Shown here piece by piece: positions 1-8,979 of a DNA stretch of 36,207 bases (the first letter of the stretch is position 1; each line of letters starts with the position of its first letter). Position numbers and translations under genes: made by a program. Origin of the DNA: Thermoanaerobaculia bacterium (GTDB lineage Bacteria; Acidobacteriota; Thermoanaerobaculia; Multivoradales; JAHEKO01); NCBI GenBank assembly GCA_947259925.1, contig CAMYOG010000036.1:1-36207 (forward strand), in the 5' to 3' direction. Below the pieces are notes generated by a model. It had not been told where the DNA came from. It saw nothing but the letters and a program-made list of their open reading frames with translations, and ran no database searches.

Positions 1-101
1 AGCTGATCGCTCCGATCGCGATGGAGAAGGGCGTGCGCTTCGCGATCCGCGAGGGCGGACGCACCGTCGGTGCCGGCACCGTCACCGAGATCTTGGACTG
101 A
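1..101 (+). CDS. tuf: Elongation factor Tu, C-terminal end (partial)
   Basis: The first 101 bases are the 3' end of a gene that starts before the window. The last 32 codons read [10 protein letters not shown], then [10 protein letters not shown], then [12 protein letters not shown] and a TGA stop. This is the C-terminal beta-barrel (domain 3) end of EF-Tu, the GTPase that delivers aminoacyl-tRNA to the ribosome; the GGRTVGAG-V segment is nearly invariant in the family. Only 37 bases separate it from rpsJ, so it is probably co-transcribed, matching the common fusA-tuf-rpsJ arrangement. Confidence 0.95.
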   Translation, partial: LIAPIAMEKGVRFAIREGGRTVGAGTVTEILD

Positions 102-138
102 GCGCGTAGAGCGACGAGATAGACAGGGGTTCCTACCG

Positions 139-456
<318 letters not shown>

Positions 457-500
457 GACACGAGACGGATGACAGAAGTCAGTGCAAGCGAGGGCTGGGC

Positions 501-554
501 GGTGGCGTCCCTCGCCCACCTGGAGGTGGGACTGGGACTCGAGGGTGAGGGAGG
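501..554 (+). promoter_or_regulatory. Candidate mRNA switch before rplC
   Basis: The 110-base gap between rpsJ and rplC contains short complementary segments. GGTGG (501-505) can pair with CCACC (516-520). Alternatively CCCACC (515-520) can pair with GGTGGG (525-530) around a TGGA tetraloop. CCCTCG (509-514) can close the second form with CGAGGG (540-545), and CCCTC can also pair with GAGGG at 547-551, beside the GGAGG ribosome-binding site (550-554). The pairings are visible in the sequence; a regulatory role, such as autogenous control by an S10-operon protein, is inference. The alternatives cannot all form together, as in attenuators. Confidence 0.4.
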
Positions 555-566
555 TGCTCCGATCAA

Positions 567-1214
567 ATGAACGGCATTCTTGGCAAGAAGCTCGGCATGA
601 CCCAGATCTTCGACGACGACGGGACCGTGGTCCCGGTCACCGTCGTGAAGGCGGGACCGTGCCTGGTCGTGCAGCGCAAGACCGGCGAGACCGACGGCTA
701 TGAAGCGGTCCAGGTCGGCCTGGTCGAACAGAAGCCGCTGCGCGGAGTTACCTCGCCGATGCGCGGTCACTTCGCCAAGGCCGGTGTCGCTCCGATGCGC
801 CGCCTGGTCGAGTTCGGCGTCGCCGCCGAGGACGAGGCAAAGGCCGGCGACGAGGTGAAGGCGACCATCTTCGAGGTCGACGACTACGTCGACGTCGTCG
901 GCACCAGCAAGGGCAAGGGCTTCCAGGGCGTCATCCGGCGGCACGGGTTCGGCGGTGGTCGCGCGACCCACGGCTCGATGTTCCATCGCGCGCCCGGCTC
1001 CATCGGCCAGGCGTCGGACCCCTCGCGCGTCTTCCCTGGCCTCAAGGCCCCCGGGCAGATGGGTTCCAAGCGGGCAACCACCAAGAACCTCAAGGTCGTC
1101 AAGGTCGACGAGGAGCGTGACCTGCTCTATCTGCGTGGCTCGGTTCCCGGGCCTCGCGACGGCGTCCTGGCGATTCAAAAGGCCAAGCGCGGCGGATTCG
1201 AGGATCGGACATGA
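567..1214 (+). CDS. rplC: 50S ribosomal protein L3
   Basis: L3 is an early 50S assembly protein whose extended loop reaches toward the peptidyl transferase centre. The 215-residue product starts [19 protein letters not shown], the canonical L3 N-terminus. Its central loop contains [19 protein letters not shown] and [15 protein letters not shown]; the Gln in GQMG aligns with the residue methylated by PrmB in E. coli. A GGAGG sequence lies 12 bases before the ATG, inside the candidate structured leader. Its stop overlaps the rplD start (ATGA), suggesting translational coupling. Confidence 0.97.
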   Translation: MNGILGKKLGMTQIFDDDGTVVPVTVVKAGPCLVVQRKTGETDGYEAVQVGLVEQKPLRGVTSPMRGHFAKAGVAPMRRLVEFGVAAEDEAKAGDEVKATIFEVDDYVDVVGTSKGKGFQGVIRRHGFGGGRATHGSMFHRAPGSIGQASDPSRVFPGLKAPGQMGSKRATTKNLKVVKVDEERDLLYLRGSVPGPRDGVLAIQKAKRGGFEDRT

Positions 1215-1834
1215 AGATCGCGGTCAAGAGCCTCAAGAACCGGAAGGTGAAGGAAATCGATCTCCCCGAGGAGATCTTCGCCTATCCGTACAAGGAGCAC
1301 CTGATCCACTCGGCGGTGCACGCCTATCTCGGGGCGCGGCGCCAGGGTACCCATAAGACCAAGCAGCGCGGTGAGGTCCGGGCCTCCGGGCGCAAGCTCT
1401 ACCGTCAGAAGGGGACCGGTCGCTCGCGTGCCGGCCGCGCCTCCTCGCCGCTCCGACGCGGTGGCGGCACCACCCACGGTCCGCAGCCGCGCAGCTACGA
1501 GAAGGGCCTTTCGCCGCGCGAGAAGCGCAACGCACTCAAGTCGGCTCTGTCGCGAAAGCTGGCCGACGCGGGACTGGTGGTGGTCAACAACCTGGAGCTC
1601 GAGAGCCACAAGACCAAGGAGTTGGCCGACCGCATCTCGGGTCTCAAGCTCGAGGGGCGGACGCTGGTCGTCGATCAGTACGGCAACCTGAATCTGGCGC
1701 TCGCGGTGCGCAACAACCCCGCCCTCAAGGCGGTCGATGCGCTCGGGTTGACGGTCTACGACGTCGTCGACCGTCCCAACGTGGTCGTCTCCGAGGAGGC
1801 CCTCGGTCGACTCATCGAGGTGCTCTCCAAATGA
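1211..1834 (+). CDS. rplD: 50S ribosomal protein L4
   Basis: L4 binds 23S rRNA and lines the polypeptide exit tunnel; in E. coli it also represses its own S10 operon. The 207-residue product shows the typical basic tunnel loop, with [20 protein letters not shown] near residues 55-75 followed by [19 protein letters not shown]. It starts at the ATG overlapping the rplC stop by four bases and ends in a similar ATGA overlap with rplW. Because L4 is a known autoregulator, it is one candidate ligand for the leader structures in this operon, but nothing here proves that. Confidence 0.97.
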   Translation: MKIAVKSLKNRKVKEIDLPEEIFAYPYKEHLIHSAVHAYLGARRQGTHKTKQRGEVRASGRKLYRQKGTGRSRAGRASSPLRRGGGTTHGPQPRSYEKGLSPREKRNALKSALSRKLADAGLVVVNNLELESHKTKELADRISGLKLEGRTLVVDQYGNLNLALAVRNNPALKAVDALGLTVYDVVDRPNVVVSEEALGRLIEVLSK

Positions 1835-2121
1835 GGATTCAAGAAGTCATCCGTCGGCCGCTGATCACCGAGAAGTCGACCGTGCTCAAGGACGAGCGCG
1901 GCATCGTCGCCTTCGAGGTCGACATGCGGGCGAACAAGATCGAGGTGAAGCGGGCGGTCGAGGCGCAGTTCAAGGTCAAGGTCGCCGAGGTGCGGAGCGC
2001 GCGCATGCACGGCAAGGTGCGCCGTCAGGGCCGCTACGTCGGCCGCCGGCCGGACTGGAAGAAGGTCTACGTGCGGCTCGCTCCGGGCGAGAAGCCGATC
2101 GAGTTCTTCGAAGGGGTGTAG
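1831..2121 (+). CDS. rplW: 50S ribosomal protein L23
   Basis: L23 sits at the tunnel exit and docks trigger factor and the signal recognition particle. The 96-residue product begins [20 protein letters not shown], containing the L23 signature RPLITEKS, followed by the conserved region [20 protein letters not shown] and the basic loop [18 protein letters not shown]. Length is normal. The start overlaps the end of rplD by four bases, and rplB begins four bases after its stop, so these genes are almost certainly on one transcript. Confidence 0.97.
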   Translation: MRIQEVIRRPLITEKSTVLKDERGIVAFEVDMRANKIEVKRAVEAQFKVKVAEVRSARMHGKVRRQGRYVGRRPDWKKVYVRLAPGEKPIEFFEGV

Positions 2122-2125
2122 AGGC

Positions 2126-2953
2126 ATGGCGATCAGAAAACTGAAGCCGACCAATCCGGCCAGCCGGTTCCAGACCGTCTCGACCTTCGAGGAGCTGACG
2201 ACCTCGAAGCCGTACAAGCCGCTGACCGAGGGCAAGGGCGGCTCGGGCGGTCGTAACAACAAGGGGCGCACCTCGGTGCGCTTCCGTGGCGGCGGTCACA
2301 AGCAGCGCTATCGCATCGTCGATTTCAAGCGCAACAAGCCCGGCGTTCCGGCCAAGGTCGCGACCATCGAGTACGATCCCAACCGCTCGGCGCGGATCGC
2401 TCTCCTGCACTACGCCGACGGCGACAAGCGCTACATCCTCTGGCCGCACGGCCTCAAGGTCGGCGACGAGGTGGTGTCGGGCGAGGACGCTCCGATCAAT
2501 CCCGGCAATGCGCTGCCGCTGCGCAAGATCCCGGCAGGCACGATCGTGCACAACGTCGAGCTCAAGATCGGCGGCGGCGGCCAGATGGCGCGCAGCGCCG
2601 GATCCGGCGCCCAGCTGATGGCCAAGGAGGGTAGGCACGCCCTGCTCAAGCTGCCGTCGGGCGAGGTGCGCAAGGTGCACATCGACTGCTACGCGACGAT
2701 CGGCCAGGTCGGCAACCTGGATCACGAGAACCGCTCGCTCGGCAAGGCGGGCAAGAAGCGCTGGCTCGGCCGGCGCCCGCACAACCGGGGCGTGGTGATG
2801 AACCCGGTCGACCACCCGATGGGCGGCGGCGAGGGCCGCAGCTCGGGCGGCCGGCATCCGTGCTCGCCCTGGGGGCAGCCGGCGAAGGGCTTCAAGACCC
2901 GTCGGAACCGGCGTACGGACAAGATGATCGTCCGGCGGCGGAAGCAGAAGTAG
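2126..2953 (+). CDS. rplB: 50S ribosomal protein L2
   Basis: L2 is a universally conserved 50S protein needed for subunit association and peptidyl transferase assembly. The 275-residue product has the expected length, the N-terminal basic segment [19 protein letters not shown], the OB and SH3-like domains, and the conserved C-terminal stretch [19 protein letters not shown], which includes the functionally important histidine of the VDHPMGGG motif. It ends in a basic tail (VRRRKQK). It lies four bases downstream of rplW and eight bases before rpsS. Confidence 0.98.
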   Translation: MAIRKLKPTNPASRFQTVSTFEELTTSKPYKPLTEGKGGSGGRNNKGRTSVRFRGGGHKQRYRIVDFKRNKPGVPAKVATIEYDPNRSARIALLHYADGDKRYILWPHGLKVGDEVVSGEDAPINPGNALPLRKIPAGTIVHNVELKIGGGGQMARSAGSGAQLMAKEGRHALLKLPSGEVRKVHIDCYATIGQVGNLDHENRSLGKAGKKRWLGRRPHNRGVVMNPVDHPMGGGEGRSSGGRHPCSPWGQPAKGFKTRRNRRTDKMIVRRRKQK

Positions 2954-2961
2954 GACTACAG

Positions 2962-3249
2962 ATGACGCGATCTCTCAAGAAGGGCTTTTTCATCGACGAC
3001 CACCTTCAGAAGAAGGTGGGGACGATCCTGGAGTCGGGCAAGAAGCGCGTCTTCAAGACGTGGTCGAGGCGTTCCACGATCACGCCCGAGATGGTCGGCC
3101 TGACGATCGCCGTCCACAACGGCATGAAGTTCATTCCGGTCTACATCACCGAGAACATGGTCGGTCACAAGCTGGGCGAGTTCGCCATGACGCGGACCTT
3201 CCGTGGCCACGGTGGCAAGCGGGTCGAGAAGGCGGGGAGGCCGAGATAG
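2962..3249 (+). CDS. rpsS: 30S ribosomal protein S19
   Basis: S19 forms a complex with S13 in the 30S head near the A site. The 95-residue product starts [19 protein letters not shown] and carries the conserved segments [21 protein letters not shown], split around residues 33-53, and [18 protein letters not shown]. The ATG at 2962 is chosen because it gives the canonical start; an open frame continues upstream into rplB but only adds unrelated residues. The stop codon directly abuts the rplV start. Confidence 0.97.
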   Translation: MTRSLKKGFFIDDHLQKKVGTILESGKKRVFKTWSRRSTITPEMVGLTIAVHNGMKFIPVYITENMVGHKLGEFAMTRTFRGHGGKRVEKAGRPR

Positions 3250-3603
3250 ATGGAAGTCAAGGCACGGCTCCGTTACCTTCAGACGTCACCGCAGAAGGTG
3301 CGTCTGGTCGCCGATCAGATTCGCGGCCGGGACGTGCAGGAGGCGGTCAACATCCTGGAGCTGTCCAAGAAGTGGGCGGCGCGCCCGCTCAAGAAGCTCC
3401 TCAAGTCGGCGATCGCCAACGCCGAGAGCCAGGACGAGAAGATCGACGTCGATCTGCTCTACGTGCGTGAGGTGTTCGTCGACGGTGGACCGGTGCTCAA
3501 GCGCATCCGCCCTCAACCGATGGGGCGCGCGTTCCGGATCCTCAAACGGCAGAGCCACGTCACCGTGAAGCTCGACACTCGCAAGACGGCGGACGACTCG
3601 TAG
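3250..3603 (+). CDS. rplV: 50S ribosomal protein L22
   Basis: L22 lines the exit tunnel, and its beta-hairpin loop is where macrolide-resistance changes occur in other species. The 117-residue product contains the typical opening [19 protein letters not shown] and the C-terminal hairpin with [20 protein letters not shown]. The ATG follows the rpsS TAG with no intervening base, so translation is probably coupled. Length and position between rpsS and rpsC are canonical. Confidence 0.97.
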   Translation: MEVKARLRYLQTSPQKVRLVADQIRGRDVQEAVNILELSKKWAARPLKKLLKSAIANAESQDEKIDVDLLYVREVFVDGGPVLKRIRPQPMGRAFRILKRQSHVTVKLDTRKTADDS

Positions 3604-3614
3604 GGGGTATTCAG

Positions 3615-4271
3615 TTGGGTCAGAAAACACATCCGTACGGGTTCCGGCTCGTCTACAACAAGTCGTGGCACTCGCGCTGGTTCGCCGAGCGCGACTACGC
3701 GCAGATCCTGCACGAGGACCTGACGCTGCGCGAGCAGCTCAAAGAGCGCCTGTCGCACGCCGGCGTCAGCGAGATCGACATCGAGCGCGCCGCCGACAAG
3801 CTGCGGGTGTCGATCTACACCTCGCGGCCGGGCATCATCATCGGCCGCAAGGGTGCCGAGGTCGACAAGCTGCGCGACGACCTGATGAAGCAGATGGGCA
3901 AGCCGGTGCACATCAACATCCAGGAGATCCAGCGACCGGAGCTCGAGGCGCAGCTGGTGGCGGCGTCGATCGCCGGCCAGCTGGTGCGACGGATCGCGTT
4001 CCGCCGGGCGATGAAGAAGGCGATGGAGTCGTCGTTCCGCTTCGGCGCCAAGGGTTTCAAGGTGATGATCGCGGGCCGCCTCGGCGGGCACGAGATCGCG
4101 CGCACCGAGTGGTACCAGGACGGCCGCCTGCCGCTGCACACGCTCAAGGCGGACATCGACTACGGCTTCACCGAGGCGCGCACGACCTACGGCGTGATCG
4201 GCGTCAAGGTGTGGATCTACAAGGGCGACCTGCTCCGTGAGCGCGGCCGCCGACTCACAGGGGCAGGCTAA
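3615..4271 (+). CDS. rpsC: 30S ribosomal protein S3
   Basis: S3 lies at the mRNA entry channel and contributes to mRNA unwinding. The 218-residue product reads [20 protein letters not shown] from a TTG start at 3615; this start is required because the GQKTHP opening is the family N-terminus and no ATG or GTG lies nearby. The KH domain is visible with [20 protein letters not shown] around residue 72, and the C-terminal domain contains [20 protein letters not shown]. It is followed by an atypically long 144-base gap before rplP that holds a structured element. Confidence 0.97.
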   Translation: MGQKTHPYGFRLVYNKSWHSRWFAERDYAQILHEDLTLREQLKERLSHAGVSEIDIERAADKLRVSIYTSRPGIIIGRKGAEVDKLRDDLMKQMGKPVHINIQEIQRPELEAQLVAASIAGQLVRRIAFRRAMKKAMESSFRFGAKGFKVMIAGRLGGHEIARTEWYQDGRLPLHTLKADIDYGFTEARTTYGVIGVKVWIYKGDLLRERGRRLTGAG

Positions 4272-4280
4272 GGCGATGTT

Positions 4281-4294
4281 GCTGGTCATCCAGC
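4281..4294 (+). other. Small hairpin after rpsC
   Basis: GCTGG (4281-4285) and CCAGC (4290-4294) form a perfect 5-bp stem around a TCAT tetraloop, ten bases after the rpsC stop. No run of T follows, so it is not an intrinsic terminator. It could be a processing or stability element, or part of a larger fold with the hairpin that covers the rplP start further downstream. Confidence 0.35.
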
Positions 4295-4363
4295 CCTTCT
4301 GCAACTGGGTTGGTGCTCAGCCAGGGACGAGAACGATGAAACTGAGGACACATAGAACCCGCG

Positions 4364-4419
4364 ACACGGGCGCTCGACCGTTTGCGGTTCCGCATGTCGC
4401 CGAGGAGGTACGCCCGTGT
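4364..4419 (+). promoter_or_regulatory. Hairpin enclosing the rplP start codon
   Basis: ACACGGGCG (4364-4372) is the exact reverse complement of CGCCCGTGT (4411-4419). The second arm contains the GTG start codon of rplP (4416-4418). Within the loop two further helices nest: CGAC (4375-4378) with GTCG (4396-4399), and TGCG (4383-4386) with CGCA (4391-4394). The ribosome-binding sequence GAGGAGG (4402-4408) lies between the inner helices and the outer arm. The sequence therefore predicts an mRNA fold that hides the initiation region. A regulatory role, for example autogenous repression, is inference; no family I know matches it. Confidence 0.5.
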
Positions 4420-4835
4420 TAATGCCCAAGAAGGTCAAGTACCGCAAGCAACAGCGCGGCAAGCGCCGCGGCCGGGCCAAGGGTGGCGACACGATCGCGT
4501 TCGGCGACTACGGCCTGCAGGCGCTCGAGTGCGGCTGGGTGACCGCGCGGCAGATCGAGTCGGCCCGTATCGCCATCACCCGTGGCGTGAAGCGCGGCGG
4601 CAAGATCTGGATCCGGGTCTTCCCCGACAAGCCGATCACCAAGAAACCGCTCGAGACCCGGATGGGTAAGGGTAAGGGTGCTCCCGAGGCGTGGGTGGCG
4701 GTGGTCAAGCCGGGACGCGTCCTGTTCGAGCTCGAGGGCGTCTCGCCGGAGGTCGCCGAGAATGCGATCAAGCTGGCGACCTACAAGTTGGGAATCAAGA
4801 CGCGGTTCATCTCGCGTCACGAGCAGTGGAGCTAG
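4416..4835 (+). CDS. rplP: 50S ribosomal protein L16
   Basis: L16 helps shape the A site and central protuberance of the 50S subunit. The product is 139 residues from a GTG start and opens [20 protein letters not shown], matching the common MLMPKR opening; the GTG also has GAGGAGG 7 bases upstream, whereas an ATG two codons later would be 13 bases away. Conserved segments include [20 protein letters not shown] and [19 protein letters not shown]. The start codon lies inside a perfect inverted repeat. Its stop is two bases before the rpmC ATG. Confidence 0.97.
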   Translation: MLMPKKVKYRKQQRGKRRGRAKGGDTIAFGDYGLQALECGWVTARQIESARIAITRGVKRGGKIWIRVFPDKPITKKPLETRMGKGKGAPEAWVAVVKPGRVLFELEGVSPEVAENAIKLATYKLGIKTRFISRHEQWS

Positions 4836-4837
4836 TG

Positions 4838-5029
4838 ATGAAGGCTTCCGAGTTGAGAGAACAGACGGCCGAGGAGCTGCGCGACAAGGAGCGCGAGCTC
4901 TCCGAGCAGCTGTTCGCGCTCCGTCTTCAGAAGGTGACCGGGCAGCTCGAGAACCCGGCCAAGATCACTCACCTGCGGCGTGACATGGCGCGGGTTCTGA
5001 CGGTCCTCGGTGAGAAGGCCAGAGGCTGA
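4838..5029 (+). CDS. rpmC: 50S ribosomal protein L29
   Basis: L29 is a small two-helix protein at the tunnel exit next to L23. The 63-residue product begins [20 protein letters not shown] and contains the conserved [19 protein letters not shown], followed by [12 protein letters not shown]. The ATG at 4838 is two bases after the rplP stop; the longer open frame upstream runs out of phase through rplP and is not used. Length is typical for the family. Confidence 0.96.
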   Translation: MKASELREQTAEELRDKERELSEQLFALRLQKVTGQLENPAKITHLRRDMARVLTVLGEKARG

Positions 5030-5043
5030 GGAGAGCTGGAGAG

Positions 5044-5322
5044 ATGACGGAAGCTGCAGTCGCAGAGACCCGGGGCCAGCGGCAGGTCCGCGTCGGTACC
5101 GTGGTGAGCAACAGCATGGACAAGACGGTCGTGGTCGCGGTCGAGAACCGCGTCATGCATAGGCTCTACAAGCGCTACATGAGGAAGACGAAGCGGTTCC
5201 ACGCTCACGACGAGACCGGCCAGTGCGGTGTCGGCGACCGCGTCGAGATCGTCGCCTGCCGGCCGCTGTCGCGTCTCAAGCGGTGGCGCGTGCGACAGGT
5301 GCTCAAGAAGGCGGAGGGATAG
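5044..5322 (+). CDS. rpsQ: 30S ribosomal protein S17
   Basis: S17 is an OB-fold primary binder of 16S rRNA. The 92-residue product has the diagnostic stretch [20 protein letters not shown], then [19 protein letters not shown] and the C-terminal [19 protein letters not shown]. About ten residues ([10 protein letters not shown]) precede the usual family start, a small variable extension. A GGAG sequence lies 9 bases before the ATG. The position between rpmC and rplN is standard. Confidence 0.96.
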   Translation: MTEAAVAETRGQRQVRVGTVVSNSMDKTVVVAVENRVMHRLYKRYMRKTKRFHAHDETGQCGVGDRVEIVACRPLSRLKRWRVRQVLKKAEG

Positions 5323-5328
5323 CGGGTC

Positions 5329-5697
5329 ATGATCCAGATGGGCTCTATCCTCGACGTCGCCGACAACTCCGGCGCCAGGAAGATCGCGTGCATCCAGGTG
5401 CGGGGTCGCTCCGCCTCGAAGATCGGTGGCATCGGCGACATCATCACCGCCTCGGTCAAGGAGGCGACGCCGGAGGGGACCGTGAAGAAGGGGCAGGTCG
5501 TGCGCGCCGTCATCGTGCGCACGCGCCGCGCTCACCGTCGGCGCGACGGCAGCTACATCCGTTTCGATACCAACTCGGCGGTGCTGGTCAACGAGGCCGG
5601 CGAGCCGCTCGGCACGCGCGTCTTCGGGCCGGTGGCCCGCGAGCTGCGCGAGCGCCGGTTCATGAAGATCATCTCGCTGGCGCCGGAGGTCATCTGA
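5329..5697 (+). CDS. rplN: 50S ribosomal protein L14
   Basis: L14 lies at the subunit interface and is the docking site for the ribosome silencing factor RsfS. The 122-residue product has the standard length and opens [20 protein letters not shown], with the conserved core [18 protein letters not shown] and the C-terminal segment [19 protein letters not shown]. The start lies six bases after the rpsQ stop and is supported by its family-length product. Confidence 0.97.
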   Translation: MIQMGSILDVADNSGARKIACIQVRGRSASKIGGIGDIITASVKEATPEGTVKKGQVVRAVIVRTRRAHRRRDGSYIRFDTNSAVLVNEAGEPLGTRVFGPVARELRERRFMKIISLAPEVI

Positions 5698-5722
5698 CGC
5701 CGGTCGGCAAGTGAGGTCCTGG

Positions 5723-6046
5723 ATGAAGAAGGTCAAGATCAAGAAGGGCGACGAAGTGCTGGTCACGAAGGGCCGCGACCGGGGGGTCCGAGCCAAGGTG
5801 CTCAAGGTCCAGCCGGCGAAGAACACGGCGATCGTGGAGCGCATAAACATGGTCAAGCGACACACGAAGGCGAACCCGAACCAGCAGGTGCAGGGCGGGA
5901 TCGTCGAGCGCGAGGCGCCGATCCAGCTCTCCAACCTGAAGCTGATCTGCCCCGAGAGCGGCCAGCCGACCCGAGTCCGGCGGCGGCGCCTCGAAGACGG
6001 CTCCAGCGCGCGGGTGAGCAAGAAGTCGGGCGCCACGTTCAACTGA
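5723..6046 (+). CDS. rplX: 50S ribosomal protein L24
   Basis: L24 is one of the two assembly-initiator proteins of the 50S subunit. The 107-residue product contains a KOW motif near its N-terminus ([20 protein letters not shown]), the conserved [20 protein letters not shown], and a C-terminal [18 protein letters not shown]. The ATG at 5723 is preferred because GAGG lies six bases upstream; a GTG four codons earlier (5711) is in frame but overlaps that binding site. Spacing to rplE is 13 bases. Confidence 0.95.
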   Translation: MKKVKIKKGDEVLVTKGRDRGVRAKVLKVQPAKNTAIVERINMVKRHTKANPNQQVQGGIVEREAPIQLSNLKLICPESGQPTRVRRRRLEDGSSARVSKKSGATFN

Positions 6047-6059
6047 GGCTGGAATCGCG

Positions 6060-6656
6060 ATGGCGAAGAGCAACAATCAAGCGGCGCCGGCGGGGAGCGG
6101 CTACTTCCCCCGCCTTCGGAAGCGTTACCAGGAGGACGTGGTGCCGGAGCTCCAAAAGGAGTTCGGCATCGACAACGTCATGGCGGTGCCGCGCCTCGAG
6201 AAGATCGTCCTCAACGTCGGGCTCGGCGAGGCGACGCAGAACATCAAGGTGCTCGATCAGGCGGTCGAGGAGTTGGCGCAGATCGCCGGTCAGCGACCTG
6301 TCGTCACCCGGGCGCGGAAGTCGATCGCGGCGTTCAAGGTGCGCGAGGGGATGCCGATCGGTTGCCGCGTCACCCTGCGCGGCAGTCGCATGTGGGACTT
6401 CCTCGACCGGCTGATCTCTGCCGCGCTCCCGCGGGTCCGCGATTTCCAGGGCGTCAAAACCGGTGCCTTCGATGGTCGCGGCAACTACACGCTGGGGATC
6501 GAGGATCACTTGATCTTCCCGGACGTCGACTACAACAAGGTGGACCGGCCGAAGGGGCTGAACATCACCATCGTCACCACCGCCGGCAACGACGAGCGAG
6601 CCTTCCACCTGCTGCGCTCGCTGGGGATGCCGTTCAAGCGCCCCCGCAACGAGTAA
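6060..6656 (+). CDS. rplE: 50S ribosomal protein L5
   Basis: L5 binds 5S rRNA in the central protuberance and contacts P-site tRNA. The 198-residue product shows the family signatures [18 protein letters not shown] and RQPV-equivalent [20 protein letters not shown], followed by [20 protein letters not shown]. It has an N-terminal extension of about 15-20 low-complexity residues ([14 protein letters not shown]) compared with typical 180-residue forms. The stop is followed immediately by an AAGGAG binding site for the S14 gene. Confidence 0.97.
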   Translation: MAKSNNQAAPAGSGYFPRLRKRYQEDVVPELQKEFGIDNVMAVPRLEKIVLNVGLGEATQNIKVLDQAVEELAQIAGQRPVVTRARKSIAAFKVREGMPIGCRVTLRGSRMWDFLDRLISAALPRVRDFQGVKTGAFDGRGNYTLGIEDHLIFPDVDYNKVDRPKGLNITIVTTAGNDERAFHLLRSLGMPFKRPRNE

Positions 6657-6667
6657 GGAGAAGCACT

Positions 6668-6853
6668 GTGGCAACCACGGCGAAAATGGCCCAGATCACC
6701 CGCAACCCCAAGTTCAAGGTTCGTTATCGCAACCGCTGTCGGCGTTGCGGACGTCCGCGCGGCTACATGCGCAAGTTCGCCCTCTGCCGGATCTGCTTCC
6801 GCAATCTCTCGTTGCAGGGCTATCTCCCTGGGGTCATCAAGGCGAGCTGGTAA
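6668..6853 (+). CDS. rpsZ: 30S ribosomal protein S14, zinc type
   Basis: S14 is a 30S head protein. The 61-residue product starts at a GTG with AAGGAG seven bases upstream and reads [20 protein letters not shown] before a zinc ribbon with Cys24-x2-Cys27 and Cys40-x2-Cys43 (RCRRC and LCRIC). This is the short, zinc-binding (C+) form, as opposed to the roughly 100-residue zinc-free type. It is too short and too GTG-dependent to be obvious from open-frame length. Gene name is rpsN in some schemes. Confidence 0.95.
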   Translation: MATTAKMAQITRNPKFKVRYRNRCRRCGRPRGYMRKFALCRICFRNLSLQGYLPGVIKASW

Positions 6854-6863
6854 GGATTTCACT

Positions 6864-7265
6864 ATGAGCATGACCGACCCGATCGCGGATCTGCTAACCC
6901 GGATCCGCAACGCCCACAACGCCAAGCACGACCTGCTGGATTCGCCGACCTCGAGGCTGAAGCTCGAGATCTGCCGGATCCTGAAGGAGCAGGGATTCAT
7001 CGCCGATTTCGAGCTCAGCGGCGACGAGGCGACCCGCGCGCAGCTACGTGTGTTTCTGCGCTACGCGGACGACGGCGAGCCGGCGATCCAGCACCTGCAG
7101 CGCGTGAGTCGTCCCGGACGCCGCGTCTACCGCGGTGCCGCCGACTTGCCGCCAGTGCTCAACGGGCTGGGTGTAGCCATCGTCTCAACGTCTCAGGGAC
7201 TGATGACCGACCAGGAGGCGCGTGATCAGCGCGTCGGCGGCGAGGTCCTCTGCGAGGTCTGGTAG
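6864..7265 (+). CDS. rpsH: 30S ribosomal protein S8
   Basis: S8 is a primary 16S rRNA binder, and in E. coli it represses translation of the spc operon. The 133-residue product opens MSMTDPIADLLTRIRNAHNA and contains LKLEICRILKEQGFI, the RVSRPGRRVYRGAADLPPVL segment, and the conserved C-terminal GLGVAIVSTSQGLMTDQEAR. These include the usual rRNA-contacting STSQG loop. It is ten bases after rpsZ and nine before rplF. Confidence 0.97.
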   Translation: MSMTDPIADLLTRIRNAHNAKHDLLDSPTSRLKLEICRILKEQGFIADFELSGDEATRAQLRVFLRYADDGEPAIQHLQRVSRPGRRVYRGAADLPPVLNGLGVAIVSTSQGLMTDQEARDQRVGGEVLCEVW

Positions 7266-7274
7266 GGAAGCCGA

Positions 7275-7826
7275 ATGTCACGCGTAGGGAAACGTCCAAT
7301 CGAAGTTCCGAACGGGACCAAGGTCTCGATCGAGAATGGCATCTTCACCGCCGAGGGGCCGAAGGGGAAAGTGTCGCAACGGCTGCTCGACGGCATCACC
7401 GTCGCCATCGACGACGGGGTGATCAACGTGTCGCGCGCTGACGACAGCGCCGACATGCGCTCCAAGCACGGACTCGTCCGCTCGCTGCTGGCGAACGCAG
7501 TGGCCGGCGTCACGGAGGGTTGGCTCAAGGAGCTCCAGCTGAACGGCGTCGGTTACAAGGCCGAGGTGCAGGGGCGTGCGGTCAACTTCTCGCTCGGTTA
7601 CTCGCACCCGATCGTCTACCAGCTCCCCGAAGGCATCGACGTCGAGATCGACAAGTCGAACAAGATCTCGGTGCGGGGCGCCGACCGCCAGGAGGTCGGC
7701 CAGGTCGCCGCCGAGATTCGCAGCCTGAAGAAGCCCGACCCGTACAAGGGCAAGGGCATCAAGTATGTCGACGAGGTGATTCGCCGCAAGGTCGGTAAGG
7801 CCGGGGCGACGGCTGGTGCCGTCTAG
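7275..7826 (+). CDS. rplF: 50S ribosomal protein L6
   Basis: L6 lies near the sarcin-ricin loop and the factor-binding region. The 183-residue product opens [20 protein letters not shown], has the duplicated fold typical of L6, and ends with the signature-rich segment [20 protein letters not shown], which is the classic L6 motif PDPYKGKG. Length is typical. It ends 19 bases before rplR. Confidence 0.97.
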   Translation: MSRVGKRPIEVPNGTKVSIENGIFTAEGPKGKVSQRLLDGITVAIDDGVINVSRADDSADMRSKHGLVRSLLANAVAGVTEGWLKELQLNGVGYKAEVQGRAVNFSLGYSHPIVYQLPEGIDVEIDKSNKISVRGADRQEVGQVAAEIRSLKKPDPYKGKGIKYVDEVIRRKVGKAGATAGAV

Positions 7827-7845
7827 TCGGAGAGAGACGAGACTC

Positions 7846-8217
7846 ATGGATAAGGCTCAGCACAAGCGGCAGCGACGGCGGAACGCGCACCTACGGGTGC
7901 GGCGCCGGATCATCGGCAGCACGGAACGGCCGCGCCTGGCGGTATTCAAGTCCCTGCGCTACGTCTACGCGCAGGTCATCGATGACCTGCACGGGAAGAC
8001 GCTCGCGCAGGCGAGCTCGCGCGAGGCGGCGATCGTCAAGAAGGCCGACGGCGGCACCGCGACCAAGGAAGCGGCGCGTCTGGTCGGCGAAGCGATCGCC
8101 GAGCGCGCCAAGAAACAAGGGGTCGAGACGGTCGTCTTCGATCGCGGTGGCTACCTGTATCACGGCAAGGTGCGCGAGCTCGCTGACGGAGCTCGCTCCA
8201 AGGGCCTCAAGTTCTGA
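7846..8217 (+). CDS. rplR: 50S ribosomal protein L18
   Basis: L18 binds 5S rRNA together with L5. The 123-residue product starts [20 protein letters not shown] and includes the conserved [20 protein letters not shown], an ASS motif, and the C-terminal [20 protein letters not shown]. The ATG at 7846 is preferred over an upstream in-frame start at 7816, which would overlap rplF and add ten unrelated residues. An AGAGAGACGAG stretch precedes the start. Confidence 0.96.
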   Translation: MDKAQHKRQRRRNAHLRVRRRIIGSTERPRLAVFKSLRYVYAQVIDDLHGKTLAQASSREAAIVKKADGGTATKEAARLVGEAIAERAKKQGVETVVFDRGGYLYHGKVRELADGARSKGLKF

Positions 8218-8233
8218 TTCGAGGAGATCTCTC

Positions 8234-8743
8234 TTGGCCAGAGACTACAGAAACAGCAGCGACAGCGAATTCTTCGAGCAGGTCATCCACATCAACCGCG
8301 TGACCAAGGTGGTCAAGGGCGGCAAGAACTTCTCGTTCTCGGCGCTGGTGGTGATCGGTGACGGCAACGGCCGGGTCGGCTACGGCTACGGCAAGGCGAA
8401 GGAGGTGCCGAGCGCCATCCGCAAGGGAGTGGACGGGGCACGCAAGAACCTGCTCGACGTGCGCCTGAAGGGGACCTCGATTCCCCACGAGACACTCGGT
8501 GTCTTCGCTTCGAGTCGGGTACTCCTGAAGCCGGCTTCCGAGGGCACCGGCGTGATCGCGGGCGGCGCCGTGCGCGCCGTGGTCGAGAGCGCGGGCATCC
8601 AGGACATCCTGACCAAGTCGCTCGGCTCGAAGAATCCGCAGAACGTGATCAAGGCGACGATGGCGGCCCTCGCCTCGTTGCGTAACGAGGAAGAGGTCCG
8701 TCGGCAGCGCGGTCTGACCGAAGCGCCGGCGGAAGAGGCATGA
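8234..8743 (+). CDS. rpsE: 30S ribosomal protein S5
   Basis: S5 contributes to decoding fidelity and the mRNA entry helicase. The 169-residue product begins at TTG 8234, seven bases after GAGGAG; the sequence then reads [20 protein letters not shown], followed by the double-stranded RNA-binding-like domain [20 protein letters not shown] and [20 protein letters not shown]. The C-terminal domain includes [20 protein letters not shown]. No ATG or GTG gives a sensible N-terminus, so a TTG start is needed, as for rpsC. Its stop overlaps rpmD by four bases. Confidence 0.95.
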   Translation: MARDYRNSSDSEFFEQVIHINRVTKVVKGGKNFSFSALVVIGDGNGRVGYGYGKAKEVPSAIRKGVDGARKNLLDVRLKGTSIPHETLGVFASSRVLLKPASEGTGVIAGGAVRAVVESAGIQDILTKSLGSKNPQNVIKATMAALASLRNEEEVRRQRGLTEAPAEEA

Positions 8744-8946
8744 GCAAGGCGAAGAAGGCTGCAGGCGAGATCAAGATCCAGCAGATCCGCAGCGCGATCG
8801 GCCGGCCGCGGAACCAGCGCCGGGTGCTCGACAGCCTCGGGTTGCGCCGGATCCGCCACGTCGTCGTCCGTCGGGACACCCCGGCGGTGCGCGGGATGGT
8901 CAACAAGATCTCGCACCTGGCCCAGATCGTCGAGGACGATCAGTAG
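8740..8946 (+). CDS. rpmD: 50S ribosomal protein L30
   Basis: L30 is a small 50S protein present in many but not all bacteria. The 68-residue product contains the family core [20 protein letters not shown] followed by [20 protein letters not shown] and [14 protein letters not shown]. About ten lysine- and alanine-rich residues ([10 protein letters not shown]) precede the typical start. The ATG overlaps the rpsE TGA (ATGA). Length and position between rpsE and rplO are standard. Confidence 0.95.
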   Translation: MSKAKKAAGEIKIQQIRSAIGRPRNQRRVLDSLGLRRIRHVVVRRDTPAVRGMVNKISHLAQIVEDDQ

Positions 8947-8979
8947 TCGAGATAGACAGAAGCGGTGGAGATGGACGAG

